A stretch of DNA of 37,185 nt from Candidatus Giovannonibacteria bacterium RIFCSPLOWO2_12_FULL_43_11c (lineage in GTDB: Bacteria > Patescibacteriota > Minisyncoccia > JACPKW01 > UBA11713), in assembly GCA_001780775.1 (NCBI GenBank), contig MFIO01000034.1, positions 1 to 37,185 on the forward strand. Direction: 5' to 3'. The notes under the pieces are model-generated. The model saw nothing but the letters and a program-made list of their open reading frames with translations. It did no database searches and was not told the origin of the DNA. Positions 8,616 to 17,188 of the stretch are shown here, one piece after another (positions within the stretch are counted from its first letter, which is position 1; each line of letters begins with the position of its first letter). The translations under genes were made by a program, and so were the position numbers.

Positions 8616-9025
8616 TGCGGCGTTCCTATATCCGAAGTTTTTATCCTATCGACATTTATAATTTTATTTTCTTCTGGTCTATATAATATCACCTTATCTG
8701 CTTTTATATAAATTAAAACTTTGTCACCACTCTTCGCGTTCATAAAGAAAATCTTTGATTTAAGCTTGGCTGGGTCAGTGACAGTCGCGATGGTTGGCGT
8801 CTCAGTTTCCGGCAAATAATAAATTTTCGATACGCTACTTATTATGTCGTCGTTGTTTAAGCCGAGACTTCTTAGATATTTAGAAACAAAAAATCCGATT
8901 CCTCCAAAAAGGATGACTACCCCAATAACCGCGATTGCGGTTTTTGAAATCCTATTTCGTTCTTTCACCCGAGTTTCATTTTTACTCTCCGCGGGCCACG
9001 ATCTCCGGATTCTGACATTGTCCAT
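8612..9025 (-). CDS. Conserved CPR-type single-pass membrane protein, unknown function
   Basis: The 137-residue protein has a charged cytoplasmic N-terminus (about 1-28), one membrane helix (about 29-48), and an extracytoplasmic domain. That domain includes VSKIYYLPETETPTIATV, KSKIFFMNAKSGDKVLIY and KADKVILYRPEENKIINV, a pattern I recall as common in Parcubacteria hypothetical proteins. It has no known activity. The short beta-rich domain with a conserved PETETPTIATV stretch suggests a folded cell-surface module. It overlaps the following 66-residue membrane protein by 4 nt. Confidence 0.75.
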   Translation of the reverse strand: MDNVRIRRSWPAESKNETRVKERNRISKTAIAVIGVVILFGGIGFFVSKYLRSLGLNNDDIISSVSKIYYLPETETPTIATVTDPAKLKSKIFFMNAKSGDKVLIYIKADKVILYRPEENKIINVDRIKTSDIGTPQ

Positions 9026-9140
9026 ATCAATAGAATTAACATGAAATCACATTCCTTGGAAGAGAGCTTTTTTTGGTCAATATCTAGACTTATTCACTTT
9101 GCAAATATTTAAAAATTATATAGACTATGATCATAGAATT

Positions 9141-9425
9141 ATGGTTGATAATGATTCATCGAAGTTCATAAATATTAAAGCGGCTGCTAGAATGCTCGGT
9201 GTATCTCCCTTAACTCTCCGTAATTGGGATAAGCGTAAAAAATTGATTGCATTTCGGCATCCTATTAATAATTATAGAGTCTATAAGCTCGGAGATATTG
9301 AGAACTTTTTGAGCACTATAGAAAACACTAATAAGCCAAAAAAAATACATATCGACTTCTTGGAAGATGATATTCCGGAATCTGATGCTGATAATTCTGG
9401 CGATGATGATGTATTAAGGATATAG
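9141..9425 (+). CDS. MerR-like helix-turn-helix DNA-binding protein
   Basis: From the ATG at 9141 the product is 94 residues. The TTG at 9099 is a less likely start. Residues about 8-55 form a winged-helix/excisionase-like fold: INIKAAARMLGVSPLTLRNW is the recognition helix-turn-helix, and RHPINNYRVYKLGDIENFL is the wing and following helix seen in MerR and Xis-type proteins. The C-terminal 35 residues are acidic (DFLEDDIPESDADNSGDDD). No effector domain follows, so it may be a small regulator or part of a partner complex. It stands alone on the plus strand, convergent with the VTT gene. Target unknown. Confidence 0.75.
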   Translation: MVDNDSSKFINIKAAARMLGVSPLTLRNWDKRKKLIAFRHPINNYRVYKLGDIENFLSTIENTNKPKKIHIDFLEDDIPESDADNSGDDDVLRI

Positions 9426-9439
9426 CAATTTTGTAATGT

Positions 9440-10153
9440 TCAGGAGATTTTTTCCTCTAAATTCGATTGTACAGATGCTTTTCTACCCTTTTTGATTTTG
9501 TGAGCGAGTAGATATGACGATGTCGAAAGTAAAATGACTACAATCGCGATCCACGAAATAAAAGTTACGAAATTTCGATCAATAAGCGCTTTTCCAGAAA
9601 AAATCAAGATAGTCGCAGTCAAACTCTCAATAAGCGTTGTAATAAATATATACTTTAGGAAGTTATAGCGCGCCAATCCAAAAATATACCCTGTTTCCGC
9701 TGGCATCGCGAGCCGAAATAAAAAAGCGATTAGAAATGTCACACGACTTGAAATAAATTCCTGCCAAGCATTCGCTTTTTCCGGAGAAATTATCTTTAGC
9801 ACAATCGCGCGACCTAGATGCCGCCCAATTGTATAAGTAATTATTGCGCCCGTAATCCAGCCGGAGAAAAGGATCCAATAGGTAACCCAATTCCCCCAGA
9901 GGAGCAATGCAATCGGGACAAGAGGCGCGCTCGTAAAGGGGCCGAGCAAGACTGACGCAACCGCGAATAGCCAAAAAATCCCTAGAGAAAAAAAGACACT
10001 TCGATTGGATTCATATCGCTGAATCAGCTCGATTATTTTATTAATCAAGCCCTCGCTTGAAACATATCCCCAAATCCAAAACGCAGCTATCAGTGTCAAA
10101 AATAGCAAGAGCATCAACCTAGCCCTATTGCCCAGAATTTTGTGCTTGTTCAC
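9440..10153 (-). CDS. VTT-domain (DedA/TVP38-like) membrane protein
   Basis: The 237-residue protein has about six membrane segments. The central VTT domain is recognisable from GPFTSAPLVPIALLLWG, the re-entrant loop region, then TYTIGRHLGRAI and the helix RLAMPAETGYIFGLARY. Family members take part in lipid scrambling and membrane homeostasis (DedA in bacteria, TMEM64/TMEM41B in eukaryotes). The start codon is GTG at 10153, sharing one base with the TAG stop of the M24 peptidase gene (TAGTG). It is the last gene of the run that begins at obg. Confidence 0.87.
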   Translation of the reverse strand: MNKHKILGNRARLMLLLFLTLIAAFWIWGYVSSEGLINKIIELIQRYESNRSVFFSLGIFWLFAVASVLLGPFTSAPLVPIALLLWGNWVTYWILFSGWITGAIITYTIGRHLGRAIVLKIISPEKANAWQEFISSRVTFLIAFLFRLAMPAETGYIFGLARYNFLKYIFITTLIESLTATILIFSGKALIDRNFVTFISWIAIVVILLSTSSYLLAHKIKKGRKASVQSNLEEKIS

Positions 10154-11232
10154 TATTTAATTATAAACGTTTTCTGGAAGTTTGTAAGGTTTTTATACCC
10201 GTCTTCAGTTACGCATACAATATCTTCAATTCGTATGCCGCCGCTATCCGCGTAATAAAGTCCTGGCTCGATTGTAAAAACATGGCCAGGCTCTAATATA
10301 TCCTCCGAAGTCCGGTTTATATGCGGCGCTTCGTGAACCTCGAGCCCCAACCCATGCCCGGTCCCATGCGTAAAACCGGAATCTCCAACATCAAATCCGT
10401 CCTTAATAAATGTGTCGGTAACTGCTTTATGAATTTCCTTGGCAGTAATCCCCGGCTTTATCAATTTAAATGCCGCTTCCTGCGCCTCCAAAACAGAATC
10501 GTACATAGCTTTAATTTTCTTACTCGGCTTCCCTTTTACGTATGTCCGCGTCATATCCGCAAAATATCCGGTTTCTTTTGAAACCGGGAATATATCGCAG
10601 ACGATTGTTTCGCCCGCAAGTAAATTTCCGTGTCCGGGATGATGAGGAATCGCCGCATCTTTGCCGCAGGAAATAATTATACCTTCTGTGTTAAGCATTC
10701 CCTTCTCGAATAAAACTTTCTCCACTTCGCTCTTCACAAATTCACTAGTTAGCAGCCAGCCGCAAAAATATATCAATCCGTCTTTAATGCTAGATGCGCC
10801 AAGGATCTCTTCGATTTTTAGAAATGCGGAATGCGTTTTTTTAATGCTCGCTTCAATCATCTCGATTTCTGCATCGCGCTTAATTGCCCGTTCAGAATAG
10901 TACGGCCTCGCAATCTTGAGCGCGATCCCCTTCCCGCGCAAATAGTCTGCGAGATCAAGAGGAAAATATGCCGGGACTTCGATTTCTTTTGAGTTTGGAG
11001 AATATTTTTGGATTAAAGATAGTGCGAAATCATCCCTCCCTCCGCCTTTCGCTAAAACTGCTTCGATATTCGGATTCTTATTTCTCTCTTGAAAAAACCC
11101 AAATTCACGATGGTCTAAAAATATATATTTTTCCTTCTCCGTTTCCAAAAAGAAAAAATCGTCGAGAATGTCAATCTTGACGGCGTATTTCATGTCCTTA
11201 TTCTTAGTGCTTGCGCAGGAAAGTTTAATCAT
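10153..11232 (-). CDS. M24 family Xaa-Pro aminopeptidase/dipeptidase
   Basis: Dinuclear-metal peptidase that removes residues next to proline. The 359-residue product has an N-terminal creatinase-like domain (about 1-120) and the pita-bread catalytic domain. All five metal ligands are visible: two Asp in VCDIFPVSKETGYFADMTRTY, His in THGTGHGLGLEVHEAPH, Glu in FTIEPGLYY and Glu in GGIRIEDIV. The start could be the ATG at 11232 or at 11193; the latter is preceded by AAGGA but very closely. It follows the S51 peptidase gene by about 30 nt and overlaps the VTT gene by one base. Confidence 0.94.
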   Translation of the reverse strand: MIKLSCASTKNKDMKYAVKIDILDDFFFLETEKEKYIFLDHREFGFFQERNKNPNIEAVLAKGGGRDDFALSLIQKYSPNSKEIEVPAYFPLDLADYLRGKGIALKIARPYYSERAIKRDAEIEMIEASIKKTHSAFLKIEEILGASSIKDGLIYFCGWLLTSEFVKSEVEKVLFEKGMLNTEGIIISCGKDAAIPHHPGHGNLLAGETIVCDIFPVSKETGYFADMTRTYVKGKPSKKIKAMYDSVLEAQEAAFKLIKPGITAKEIHKAVTDTFIKDGFDVGDSGFTHGTGHGLGLEVHEAPHINRTSEDILEPGHVFTIEPGLYYADSGGIRIEDIVCVTEDGYKNLTNFQKTFIIK

Positions 11233-11261
11233 TATCAATCAAATTGTGAACGCAGGGCATA

Positions 11262-11942
11262 TCATTTATTCAAAACTAAATATTTTCCCTCACTGATAAT
11301 CTCAATTTTATTACCGCTAATCTTAAGCGCAGATTTGTCGTCGAGCGCATATACGGGCTGCGTGAATTCCTTGGCAATCTTCTTGAGAAATTCACGTCGG
11401 ACTTTTGGGAAATGAGGAGAGTTTAAATGCGGGCGAAAGTGAAAATCAAAAAATCCAAGGCCGTCTTCTCCTCCGTCGCCACAATAATTTCTTTTTTCAT
11501 AATAAAGCCTCCTAGATTGACTTAGCGCCAAGTTCTTGCTTGCAATCATACTTCCCGCACTGATGCCTGCATATACGCGAGTTCTCAGGAGTTTGGGAAG
11601 AAGTTTCCAAAAGCCGGATTTTTTGAGCCAATAACGAAGATAGAATGTGTTTCCACCTCCAAAAAATAGGACATCTGCGGCCTCAAGCCTTCCCCTCCAA
11701 TTTTCTTTCGGCAACGCCGATATGTCCACTATGTCGATGCTTTTATATCCTTGTTTCAACAAATTATATAAATCTTTGATCAGCCAGATTTTATTTCCTC
11801 CGTCATCATTCGCGATATTTGCGGCCGTTGGTATAAAAGCAATTCGAATATCCTTCGCTTTTTTCCCAACGAGCTCCCGTAGCGCTTTTGCGATTGATTT
11901 ATTTGTAATACCTCCTGATGTAAGCAAAAATTTCATAGCCAT
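11262..11942 (-). CDS. S51 family peptidase (dipeptidase E-like)
   Basis: This class I glutamine-amidotransferase-fold serine peptidase family includes PepE (Asp-X dipeptidase) and cyanophycinase. The 226-residue product shows FFGGGNTFYL (about 94-103), the nucleophile elbow AGISAGSM with Ser131 after it in the GxSAGS motif, and FDFHFRPHLNSPHF, which supplies the His region. Length matches PepE-like proteins. The first ATG (11942) lies inside the end of the CYTH/ICMT fusion gene (10-nt overlap). Together with the neighbouring M24 peptidase this suggests a role in peptide turnover; the actual substrate cannot be read. Confidence 0.9.
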   Translation of the reverse strand: MAMKFLLTSGGITNKSIAKALRELVGKKAKDIRIAFIPTAANIANDDGGNKIWLIKDLYNLLKQGYKSIDIVDISALPKENWRGRLEAADVLFFGGGNTFYLRYWLKKSGFWKLLPKLLRTRVYAGISAGSMIASKNLALSQSRRLYYEKRNYCGDGGEDGLGFFDFHFRPHLNSPHFPKVRREFLKKIAKEFTQPVYALDDKSALKISGNKIEIISEGKYLVLNK

Positions 11943-12949
11943 CTTCGCACTCGTGCCTTATATTTTAAATATTCTTCACCGTGCGTTGCTTCCAGATATT
12001 TTTCCTCGCGGCGGATGACGCCATAGTGCAAAGTATAGAATATTATTGGCAGGAAAAATACCGTCCAGAGCGCGTTAAAAGCAGTAGAAAATGCTAGGTA
12101 GATAAGAGTAAAGCTGATATACATTGGGTTCCTCGTGAATGCAAGCGGGCCGTCAGCTACAATTCCGCTCACCGGCTTGAAACGCGGGTCGACTTTGGAG
12201 CGAAGCAATGTTCTAACTGCCCAATACAGAAGCGCTCCACCCGCGACTAATAAGGTTGCGAAAATCGCCATCCGCCAGCGCAAGCTTATATTTAAAAATG
12301 ACGATGGAAATATAATATTAATTCCAACTCCGATCAAAAGTGGGCCAAGGAATATGTAGGGCGGAGGTAGAATTGGAATCGGCCGCTTGATCACCCTAAC
12401 CACCCCAGCCTTTAAAAGCGCTTGATAGTGCGATGGGTTATTGCGCTTGATATAGACGATAACTTTTCCGGCGCCTGGGGCGGAGGTAATGCCATACTCA
12501 CGCGCGAAGTCCATAATTTTTTTCTCGGCTGTGGAGGCATCTTTTTCGTCGTTAACCATTAATTCCGCCTCGAAAGTTTCGAACCCAAAATCCATTTCGT
12601 CGAAATCCAAATGAAATTCCCCTTTTTGATAACTCTCGCGGGTTGTAATGATTTTCGCGAATGGTTTTAGCAGATCCCAACTCGCACCAATTGTTTTCTT
12701 AATTTCCTCCTCATTTTCCAGCTCGCGATATTGGTCGGTTTCTTTTTTTTGAATCGTCTGGCCAAGCGGAACCTTTAGTTCCCATTTTCCATCGCGTCTT
12801 CGAAGCCAATAATCTTTTGTCGTCAGCCTAAAATCATCCGCGTCATAATAAATATCAGTAAAGGTTTTCTTCACTATTAATTTCGCGCTTTCTATCAGGC
12901 GCTCCTTATCTCCTGCCTTCAAATCAAAATTTTTCTCGACTTCGATCAG
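11933..12949 (-). CDS. Fusion: ThTPase-like CYTH phosphatase plus ICMT-like membrane methyltransferase
   Basis: From the CTG at 12949 the product is 338 residues. Residues 1-185 match the CYTH triphosphate-tunnel fold of animal thiamine triphosphatase closely: LIEVEKNF, YYDADDF, DYWLRRR, WELKVP, TTRESY, HLDFDEMDFG, FEAELMV and a final GKVIVYIKR with HYQALL. All the charged tunnel and metal positions I can recall are kept. Residues about 190-338 hold several membrane helices with the isoprenylcysteine/phospholipid methyltransferase motifs GPLAFTRNPMYIS and EEKYLEATHGEEYLKY. The first ATG/GTG/TTG in frame is TTG at 12922, which would delete the ExE motif, so a CTG (12949) or ATT (12961, touching the previous stop as in ATTAA) start is more likely. 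Confidence 0.85.
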   Translation of the reverse strand: MIEVEKNFDLKAGDKERLIESAKLIVKKTFTDIYYDADDFRLTTKDYWLRRRDGKWELKVPLGQTIQKKETDQYRELENEEEIKKTIGASWDLLKPFAKIITTRESYQKGEFHLDFDEMDFGFETFEAELMVNDEKDASTAEKKIMDFAREYGITSAPGAGKVIVYIKRNNPSHYQALLKAGVVRVIKRPIPILPPPYIFLGPLLIGVGINIIFPSSFLNISLRWRMAIFATLLVAGGALLYWAVRTLLRSKVDPRFKPVSGIVADGPLAFTRNPMYISFTLIYLAFSTAFNALWTVFFLPIIFYTLHYGVIRREEKYLEATHGEEYLKYKARVRRWL

Positions 12950-12956
12950 ATGAAAA

Positions 12957-13568
12957 TTAATAGTCTACAAAGCGACCAATTGAAGCCTTTTCCCTAAGAC
13001 TAGTGATGAATACATTGGCCTCCGAACTAAGTTTTTGCTGGCGCAACTGATTTTCTATATTTTTCCGAAAATCTGCCTCCTGTCCCTTCGGAGAAGTAAT
13101 TTTGTTATCCGTAATAAATTTGTCTATGTCAGAACTGGATATTTGGATCTGGTCCGAAAGAATCTTTTGTAATTTTTTTTCTACAGTTATCTGTGTAATT
13201 AAGTCTTCTCTCGTCATATTTCTCATTGCGAGTGCTTGATCCAGCGTCTGCCCTTGAGCTCCTACCTGCCCTTCTATATCCTTAATAACGGCATCAATTT
13301 CTTCCTTCGTAATAGAAATGCCTCTTTTCTCAATTTCGCCGTTGATAAGTTTCTCTGTAATAAGATTATCAAGAACCATTTTTCCAGATTGCTTTTCAAG
13401 CAGACGAATAATTGACATCCTGCTGATAGGCGATCCGTTTACGGTTGCCGCTATAACCAACCCCCTATAACTATAGCCGAGTGCGCCTAGAACCACGATT
13501 GCCAAAACAAGAAGCGACTTAAAATTGATAATTTTCTTGCTAAAAATAAACTTTAAATAATCGTTCAT
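12957..13568 (-). CDS. Membrane-anchored SurA/PrsA N-terminal-like chaperone
   Basis: From the ATG at 13568 the product is 203 residues; the ATG at 13580 is an alternative and the TTG at 13604 is unlikely. A signal anchor (about 15-40) is followed by a SurA_N-like helical domain: ATVNGSPISRMSIIRLLEKQ, MVLDNLITEKLI, GISITKEEIDAVI, then MTREDLITQITVEKKLQKIL. These are the usual features of parvulin-type foldase N-domains, but no PPIase domain follows; the protein ends after the second helical lobe. It may be a holdase for exported proteins. It sits between obg and the CYTH/ICMT fusion, whose start region overlaps its stop. Confidence 0.8.
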   Translation of the reverse strand: MNDYLKFIFSKKIINFKSLLVLAIVVLGALGYSYRGLVIAATVNGSPISRMSIIRLLEKQSGKMVLDNLITEKLINGEIEKRGISITKEEIDAVIKDIEGQVGAQGQTLDQALAMRNMTREDLITQITVEKKLQKILSDQIQISSSDIDKFITDNKITSPKGQEADFRKNIENQLRQQKLSSEANVFITSLREKASIGRFVDY

Positions 13569-13618
13569 AGATATAAGCATACTATTATTTAAGAAGCGAG
13601 GCAACTGCTTGTATCAGC

Positions 13619-14566
13619 TTACTTCTTTAAATTTATCTTGTTCAAAATCTTCTTTACCTTCTCCAGACTGTCCCAGTCGTGAATGGAAATCGGGATGGTA
13701 TTTTTATTTAGTTTTTTGAGTAAGGCGAGTTTCTTTTTTGCTTCCCCTGGAGAAACCACATCGCTTTTTGATAGAAATAGATATTCCGGTTTTTTCATCA
13801 TCTCTTCATTATAGGCTTTAAGTTCGTTACGGACTGTTTTATAATCCTTCGCCGGGTTTTGCGACTCCGCGGAAATTAAGTGAAAAAGAATTTGCGTGCG
13901 CAAAACGTGCCGTAAAAATTTTATGCCGAGCCCCTTTCCAGAAGACGCTCCTTCGATAAGTCCGGGGATATCCGCGAGAATCAAATTATAATACACTCCC
14001 AAGTTTGGCTCCAAGGTCGTAAACGCGTAATTCGCGACTTTGCTTTTTGCCTCCGTAAGCTCGTTCAACAAACTCGATTTTCCGGCGTTGGGCAAGCCGA
14101 TTAAACCAACGTCGGCAATAAGCTTAAGCTCAAGACTTAAGGCGAATTCTTCACCCAAAAGCCCTTCCTGAAATCTTTTTGGCGATGTATTTTTCGGAGA
14201 TCGGAAAAGAAAATTTCCTTTGCCACCGTGCCCCCCCTTCGCAACAAGTAACCTCTCGCCGATTTTTAAAATCTCCCGAGTTTTTTGGATAACCGTGCCG
14301 ATCGGAACCTTTAAAACAAGATCTGGTCCATCCGCGCCGTCGTTAAATTGTCCTTTCCCGTTTTCGCCATCCTTCGCCTTTATATTTTTTTTATATCGAA
14401 ATTGTCCAAGCGAACTTAAATCGGACACGCCTTCAAAATAGACGCTCCCGCCATTGCCCCCGGATCCGCCCGTTGGCCCCAAGCTCATAAGGTTTTTATT
14501 AAAAGCTACGGCTCCTTTCCCGCCATTCCCCGCGCGAACCTTGATTGCTACGTCGTCAATAAGCAT
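13619..14566 (-). CDS. obg: Obg family GTPase, without C-terminal OCT domain
   Basis: Ribosome-associated GTPase needed for 50S maturation. The 315-residue product has the Gly-rich Obg fold (1-150; GPTGGSGGNGGSVYFEG, GKGGHGGKGNFLF) and the G domain: G1 GLPNAGKSS at 157-165, switch region with TTLEPNLGVYY, G3 DIPGLIEGAS, and G4 as LSKSD instead of NKxD. It ends after the G domain, so the C-terminal OCT domain of longer family members is missing. It heads a six-gene minus-strand run ending with the VTT gene. A purine-operon terminator lies just upstream. Confidence 0.96.
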   Translation of the reverse strand: MLIDDVAIKVRAGNGGKGAVAFNKNLMSLGPTGGSGGNGGSVYFEGVSDLSSLGQFRYKKNIKAKDGENGKGQFNDGADGPDLVLKVPIGTVIQKTREILKIGERLLVAKGGHGGKGNFLFRSPKNTSPKRFQEGLLGEEFALSLELKLIADVGLIGLPNAGKSSLLNELTEAKSKVANYAFTTLEPNLGVYYNLILADIPGLIEGASSGKGLGIKFLRHVLRTQILFHLISAESQNPAKDYKTVRNELKAYNEEMMKKPEYLFLSKSDVVSPGEAKKKLALLKKLNKNTIPISIHDWDSLEKVKKILNKINLKK

Positions 14567-14601
14567 AGAGCCTTAATCTTATAAAAAATCTCCCAATAAA
14601 T

Positions 14602-14639
14602 AAAGCGGCGAAGGGGCTTGTGGTCACCTTCGCCGCTTT
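14602..14639 (-). terminator. Intrinsic terminator of the purine operon
   Basis: A perfect 13-bp inverted repeat (AAAGCGGCGAAGG with its complement) encloses a 12-nt loop. Reading the minus strand, the stem is followed by a T-rich tract (TTTATTTATT). It lies 24 nt after the purM stop, so it ends the purC/E-purM transcript and insulates obg. Confidence 0.85.
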
Positions 14640-14662
14640 CTTAATCGCCTCAGAACGAGACG

Positions 14663-15817
14663 CTACTTTTCTCCTTTCTTGAAAGTAAATTCTTTTCCGC
14701 TAAATTTGGACATGATTGTGAGTTGGGGAATTTTCTCTTTGGTGATTTCCCCCGCGACGCGCGCATCGATGCTAAATTTCTCCGCGAGTTCCACAAATGC
14801 TTCCGCATCTTTCTCTTCGACTACGACAAGGGCTCCTTGCCCTCCGCTCCAAAATTCATAACACTCCCGGTCGCTCAAACCCAGCCAACTCGCGCAATCC
14901 TTCATTATCACCGGCGGTCGCCAGAGATTGGGAAGATTTGCAGAGAAACCATATTTGAACAGGAGGTCGTCTCCGAATTTTGACTTAATCGCACCTCCGG
15001 AAAGATGCGAAATGAGATGCGTCTTGATCCGAGGCGTAAAATTGCGCGAGAACCAGCCGTTTGCCGTCTCCAAAAGTCTGTCATAAAGAACTGCTGGAGC
15101 CGCAGCTGCTTTAATCGCGAGCGTTGCTTCTGGCACTTGGTAGCAACGCTCGCCGTATCGGCTTTTCAAAGCTTTGCGGACGAGACTGAGCCCGTTATTT
15201 CGAAATCCATATTCCCGCAGAGCGATCACCGACATGCCGGGTTTAACCGTTTTCCCGCGAATCATTTTCAGCGGATGAAAAACTCCGATGGCAAATCCCG
15301 ACCATAAATATCTGGCGCACGCGCCCGGATTATCCGAGCCGACAAATTCGCCAAGCTCCGCCGTTTCTCCTCCGAATAAGACCAGTTTTTGACTGTCGCA
15401 GGTTTCTTTCAGCCCCATGAGTAATTCATGGAATGCGATATTAACACGCTCGTCTTTCTTTCCAATGGTACGCGCGTCTAGGCTGTTGAGAATCAAAAGC
15501 GGCATTCCTCCCCATCGGGTGATGTCTCCGCCAGTCATAGCGACGATGCCACGCCCCGCATACCTGTAGTTTCCCGCTGCATCTTCCAGCACCACCTTCG
15601 TTCCGGCCCCATCAGCTCCCCCCGTAAGAATGCACTCTTTCGGCAGATTTTTGAGCTGAAATCCGCGCGGGCCCCGAAAATGTCCATCCGACAAGTCTAC
15701 GATTTTAAGATATGGCGAGTTGCGATAAGTTGATTGACAAAGCATGCCCGCATAGGAACTTAACGAATCGCCCTCCTTAATGTTAACCCCGGCTGCAGTG
15801 TATTTATCTTCCGCCAT
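14663..15817 (-). CDS. purM: Phosphoribosylformylglycinamidine cyclo-ligase (AIR synthetase)
   Basis: PurM closes the imidazole ring, turning FGAM into AIR with ATP. The 384-residue product has YTAAGVNIKEGD near the start, the DGAGTKV loop, GDITRWGG (usual form DxxxxGA), FGGETAELGEF, YGFRNNGLSLVRK and HLSGGAIKSK, all PurM family landmarks. It is longer than typical 340-residue members. A strong SD (AAGGAGG, 8 nt before the ATG) is present, which is rare in this window. It lies 35 nt downstream of purC/E and before a terminator. AIR, its product, is the substrate of the PurE half of its neighbour. Confidence 0.94.
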   Translation of the reverse strand: MAEDKYTAAGVNIKEGDSLSSYAGMLCQSTYRNSPYLKIVDLSDGHFRGPRGFQLKNLPKECILTGGADGAGTKVVLEDAAGNYRYAGRGIVAMTGGDITRWGGMPLLILNSLDARTIGKKDERVNIAFHELLMGLKETCDSQKLVLFGGETAELGEFVGSDNPGACARYLWSGFAIGVFHPLKMIRGKTVKPGMSVIALREYGFRNNGLSLVRKALKSRYGERCYQVPEATLAIKAAAAPAVLYDRLLETANGWFSRNFTPRIKTHLISHLSGGAIKSKFGDDLLFKYGFSANLPNLWRPPVIMKDCASWLGLSDRECYEFWSGGQGALVVVEEKDAEAFVELAEKFSIDARVAGEITKEKIPQLTIMSKFSGKEFTFKKGEK

Positions 15818-15852
15818 CGTGATTTCCTCCTTATCGTTGTCTGCGAACTTTT

Positions 15853-17151
15853 CTATAGTATTTCGAAGAAGTTCATAGCCCGCTTCTCCTGCTCCATTCT
15901 AATCTTGGCGTAAAGCCTGGGATTTCGAAGCGCTAGAATCTGCAGAGCGTTTAGAACTGCATTTTGAGGTTCGAGAATTGTTGATGCTGGGACCTCGCTC
16001 GGAGTCCTCAATGAAGACCAGACGTCATTTGGGAATTCTCTCCATCCATTTGGCAAGCTTATTACCGGGATCGACGTGTTGCCAGAAAGCGTCGGCCCGA
16101 GTCCGTTTGATCTGCCAACAAATGCGATGATGACAGCATCAGGGACTTCTTGGACGATATGTGCCAACTTCTGGACTGCTTTTGCGAGCTCTTTGTGCGC
16201 GGAGCAGGTAATTTCAACGTAATCGATTTCCCGCGCAACGCAAGAATATTTATTGAAGGCATCTATTAATGTGGTGAAGTCGTCTCTGTCGGACCCTCTC
16301 CAGAAAATAATACGTTGGCGCGGAAGCGAGAAGAGCTCCGTGAGCCGCTGGACATGCTGATACTTCTCGGTAACTTCATTAAGGTCTGCACCGTCCCGAT
16401 AGGCTTGCTTATCGATATAATAGCCGTCTTCGACTACTCGCCACGAATCATTATCAATAACATCCGCCAAAAGAAGCATCCCCTCTTCTGTAATCCCAAA
16501 CTCCACTTTGTAGTCAACAAGCTTTCTACCGATGACTTGCCAAGCCTTCTCTAAGATCAGGAAAGTTTCGCGAGCAATTTCCCCCATGCGAGAAAAGTAG
16601 TCGGGGCAATCGCTGAATGGATAATCCTCAAGGTGTAAGATATGGGCTCCGGGATCCCAAGACGGGACATCGGGCCGCATGAGGTGAATCCCTCCTATAA
16701 CAAACTCGATGAGGGGGTCGTCCTTCGGTAGAGAATTCCCCAGCCAAACTTTGCCGTTTGTTTTAAGAAAAAACTCAAGGATAAGTTTCGGAAAAACATG
16801 CCCCTTCTGAAGAAACGGATAGCGTTTCAAAAATGACCCATGAGCTTCCCTTCGAATTACAACTTCATAAGGAAGCATCTTGCATTTCCATGCGGCAAAC
16901 GCTTTATCGCCCACTTGTTCTAGAAATGCTACGGGGATTTCACACTCTTTAAGAAGCTTAAACACATTGCAGGTCGTTGCGGTCGCGATTTTTTCCTTGC
17001 CTTGAATGATGTCGTGCTTGACTCCATCCCCCGCAGTAATGTCCGGTTTCGCCTCTAAAACCACAAAGCTACTTTGTGGTGCGTTCCAAACAATCTTCGT
17101 TTTCCCTTCGTTATGTATAGGGTAGTTACCGTAATCCACAATCTTTGCCAT
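15853..17151 (-). CDS. Bifunctional SAICAR synthetase / AIR carboxylase (PAICS-like PurC-PurE fusion)
   Basis: From the ATG at 17151, preceded by AGGGAGGA, the product is 432 residues. Residues 1-255 are SAICAR synthetase: EGKTKIVW, VIRREAHGSFLKRYPF, LADVIDNDSWRVVEDG. Residues about 270-432 are PurE: SAHKEL, the AFVGRSNGLGPTLSGNTS loop and DVWSSLRTPSEVPASTIL. This order and the class II-type PurE sequence resemble animal PAICS rather than separate bacterial PurC and PurE/PurK, so it probably carboxylates AIR directly with CO2. With PurM it covers FGAM to SAICAR. The SD and separate terminator suggest acquisition as a unit; donor unknown. Confidence 0.93.
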   Translation of the reverse strand: MAKIVDYGNYPIHNEGKTKIVWNAPQSSFVVLEAKPDITAGDGVKHDIIQGKEKIATATTCNVFKLLKECEIPVAFLEQVGDKAFAAWKCKMLPYEVVIRREAHGSFLKRYPFLQKGHVFPKLILEFFLKTNGKVWLGNSLPKDDPLIEFVIGGIHLMRPDVPSWDPGAHILHLEDYPFSDCPDYFSRMGEIARETFLILEKAWQVIGRKLVDYKVEFGITEEGMLLLADVIDNDSWRVVEDGYYIDKQAYRDGADLNEVTEKYQHVQRLTELFSLPRQRIIFWRGSDRDDFTTLIDAFNKYSCVAREIDYVEITCSAHKELAKAVQKLAHIVQEVPDAVIIAFVGRSNGLGPTLSGNTSIPVISLPNGWREFPNDVWSSLRTPSEVPASTILEPQNAVLNALQILALRNPRLYAKIRMEQEKRAMNFFEIL

Positions 17152-17188
17152 AAAAAATCCTCCCTGTTTAATTTTCAATTTCCCTTTA

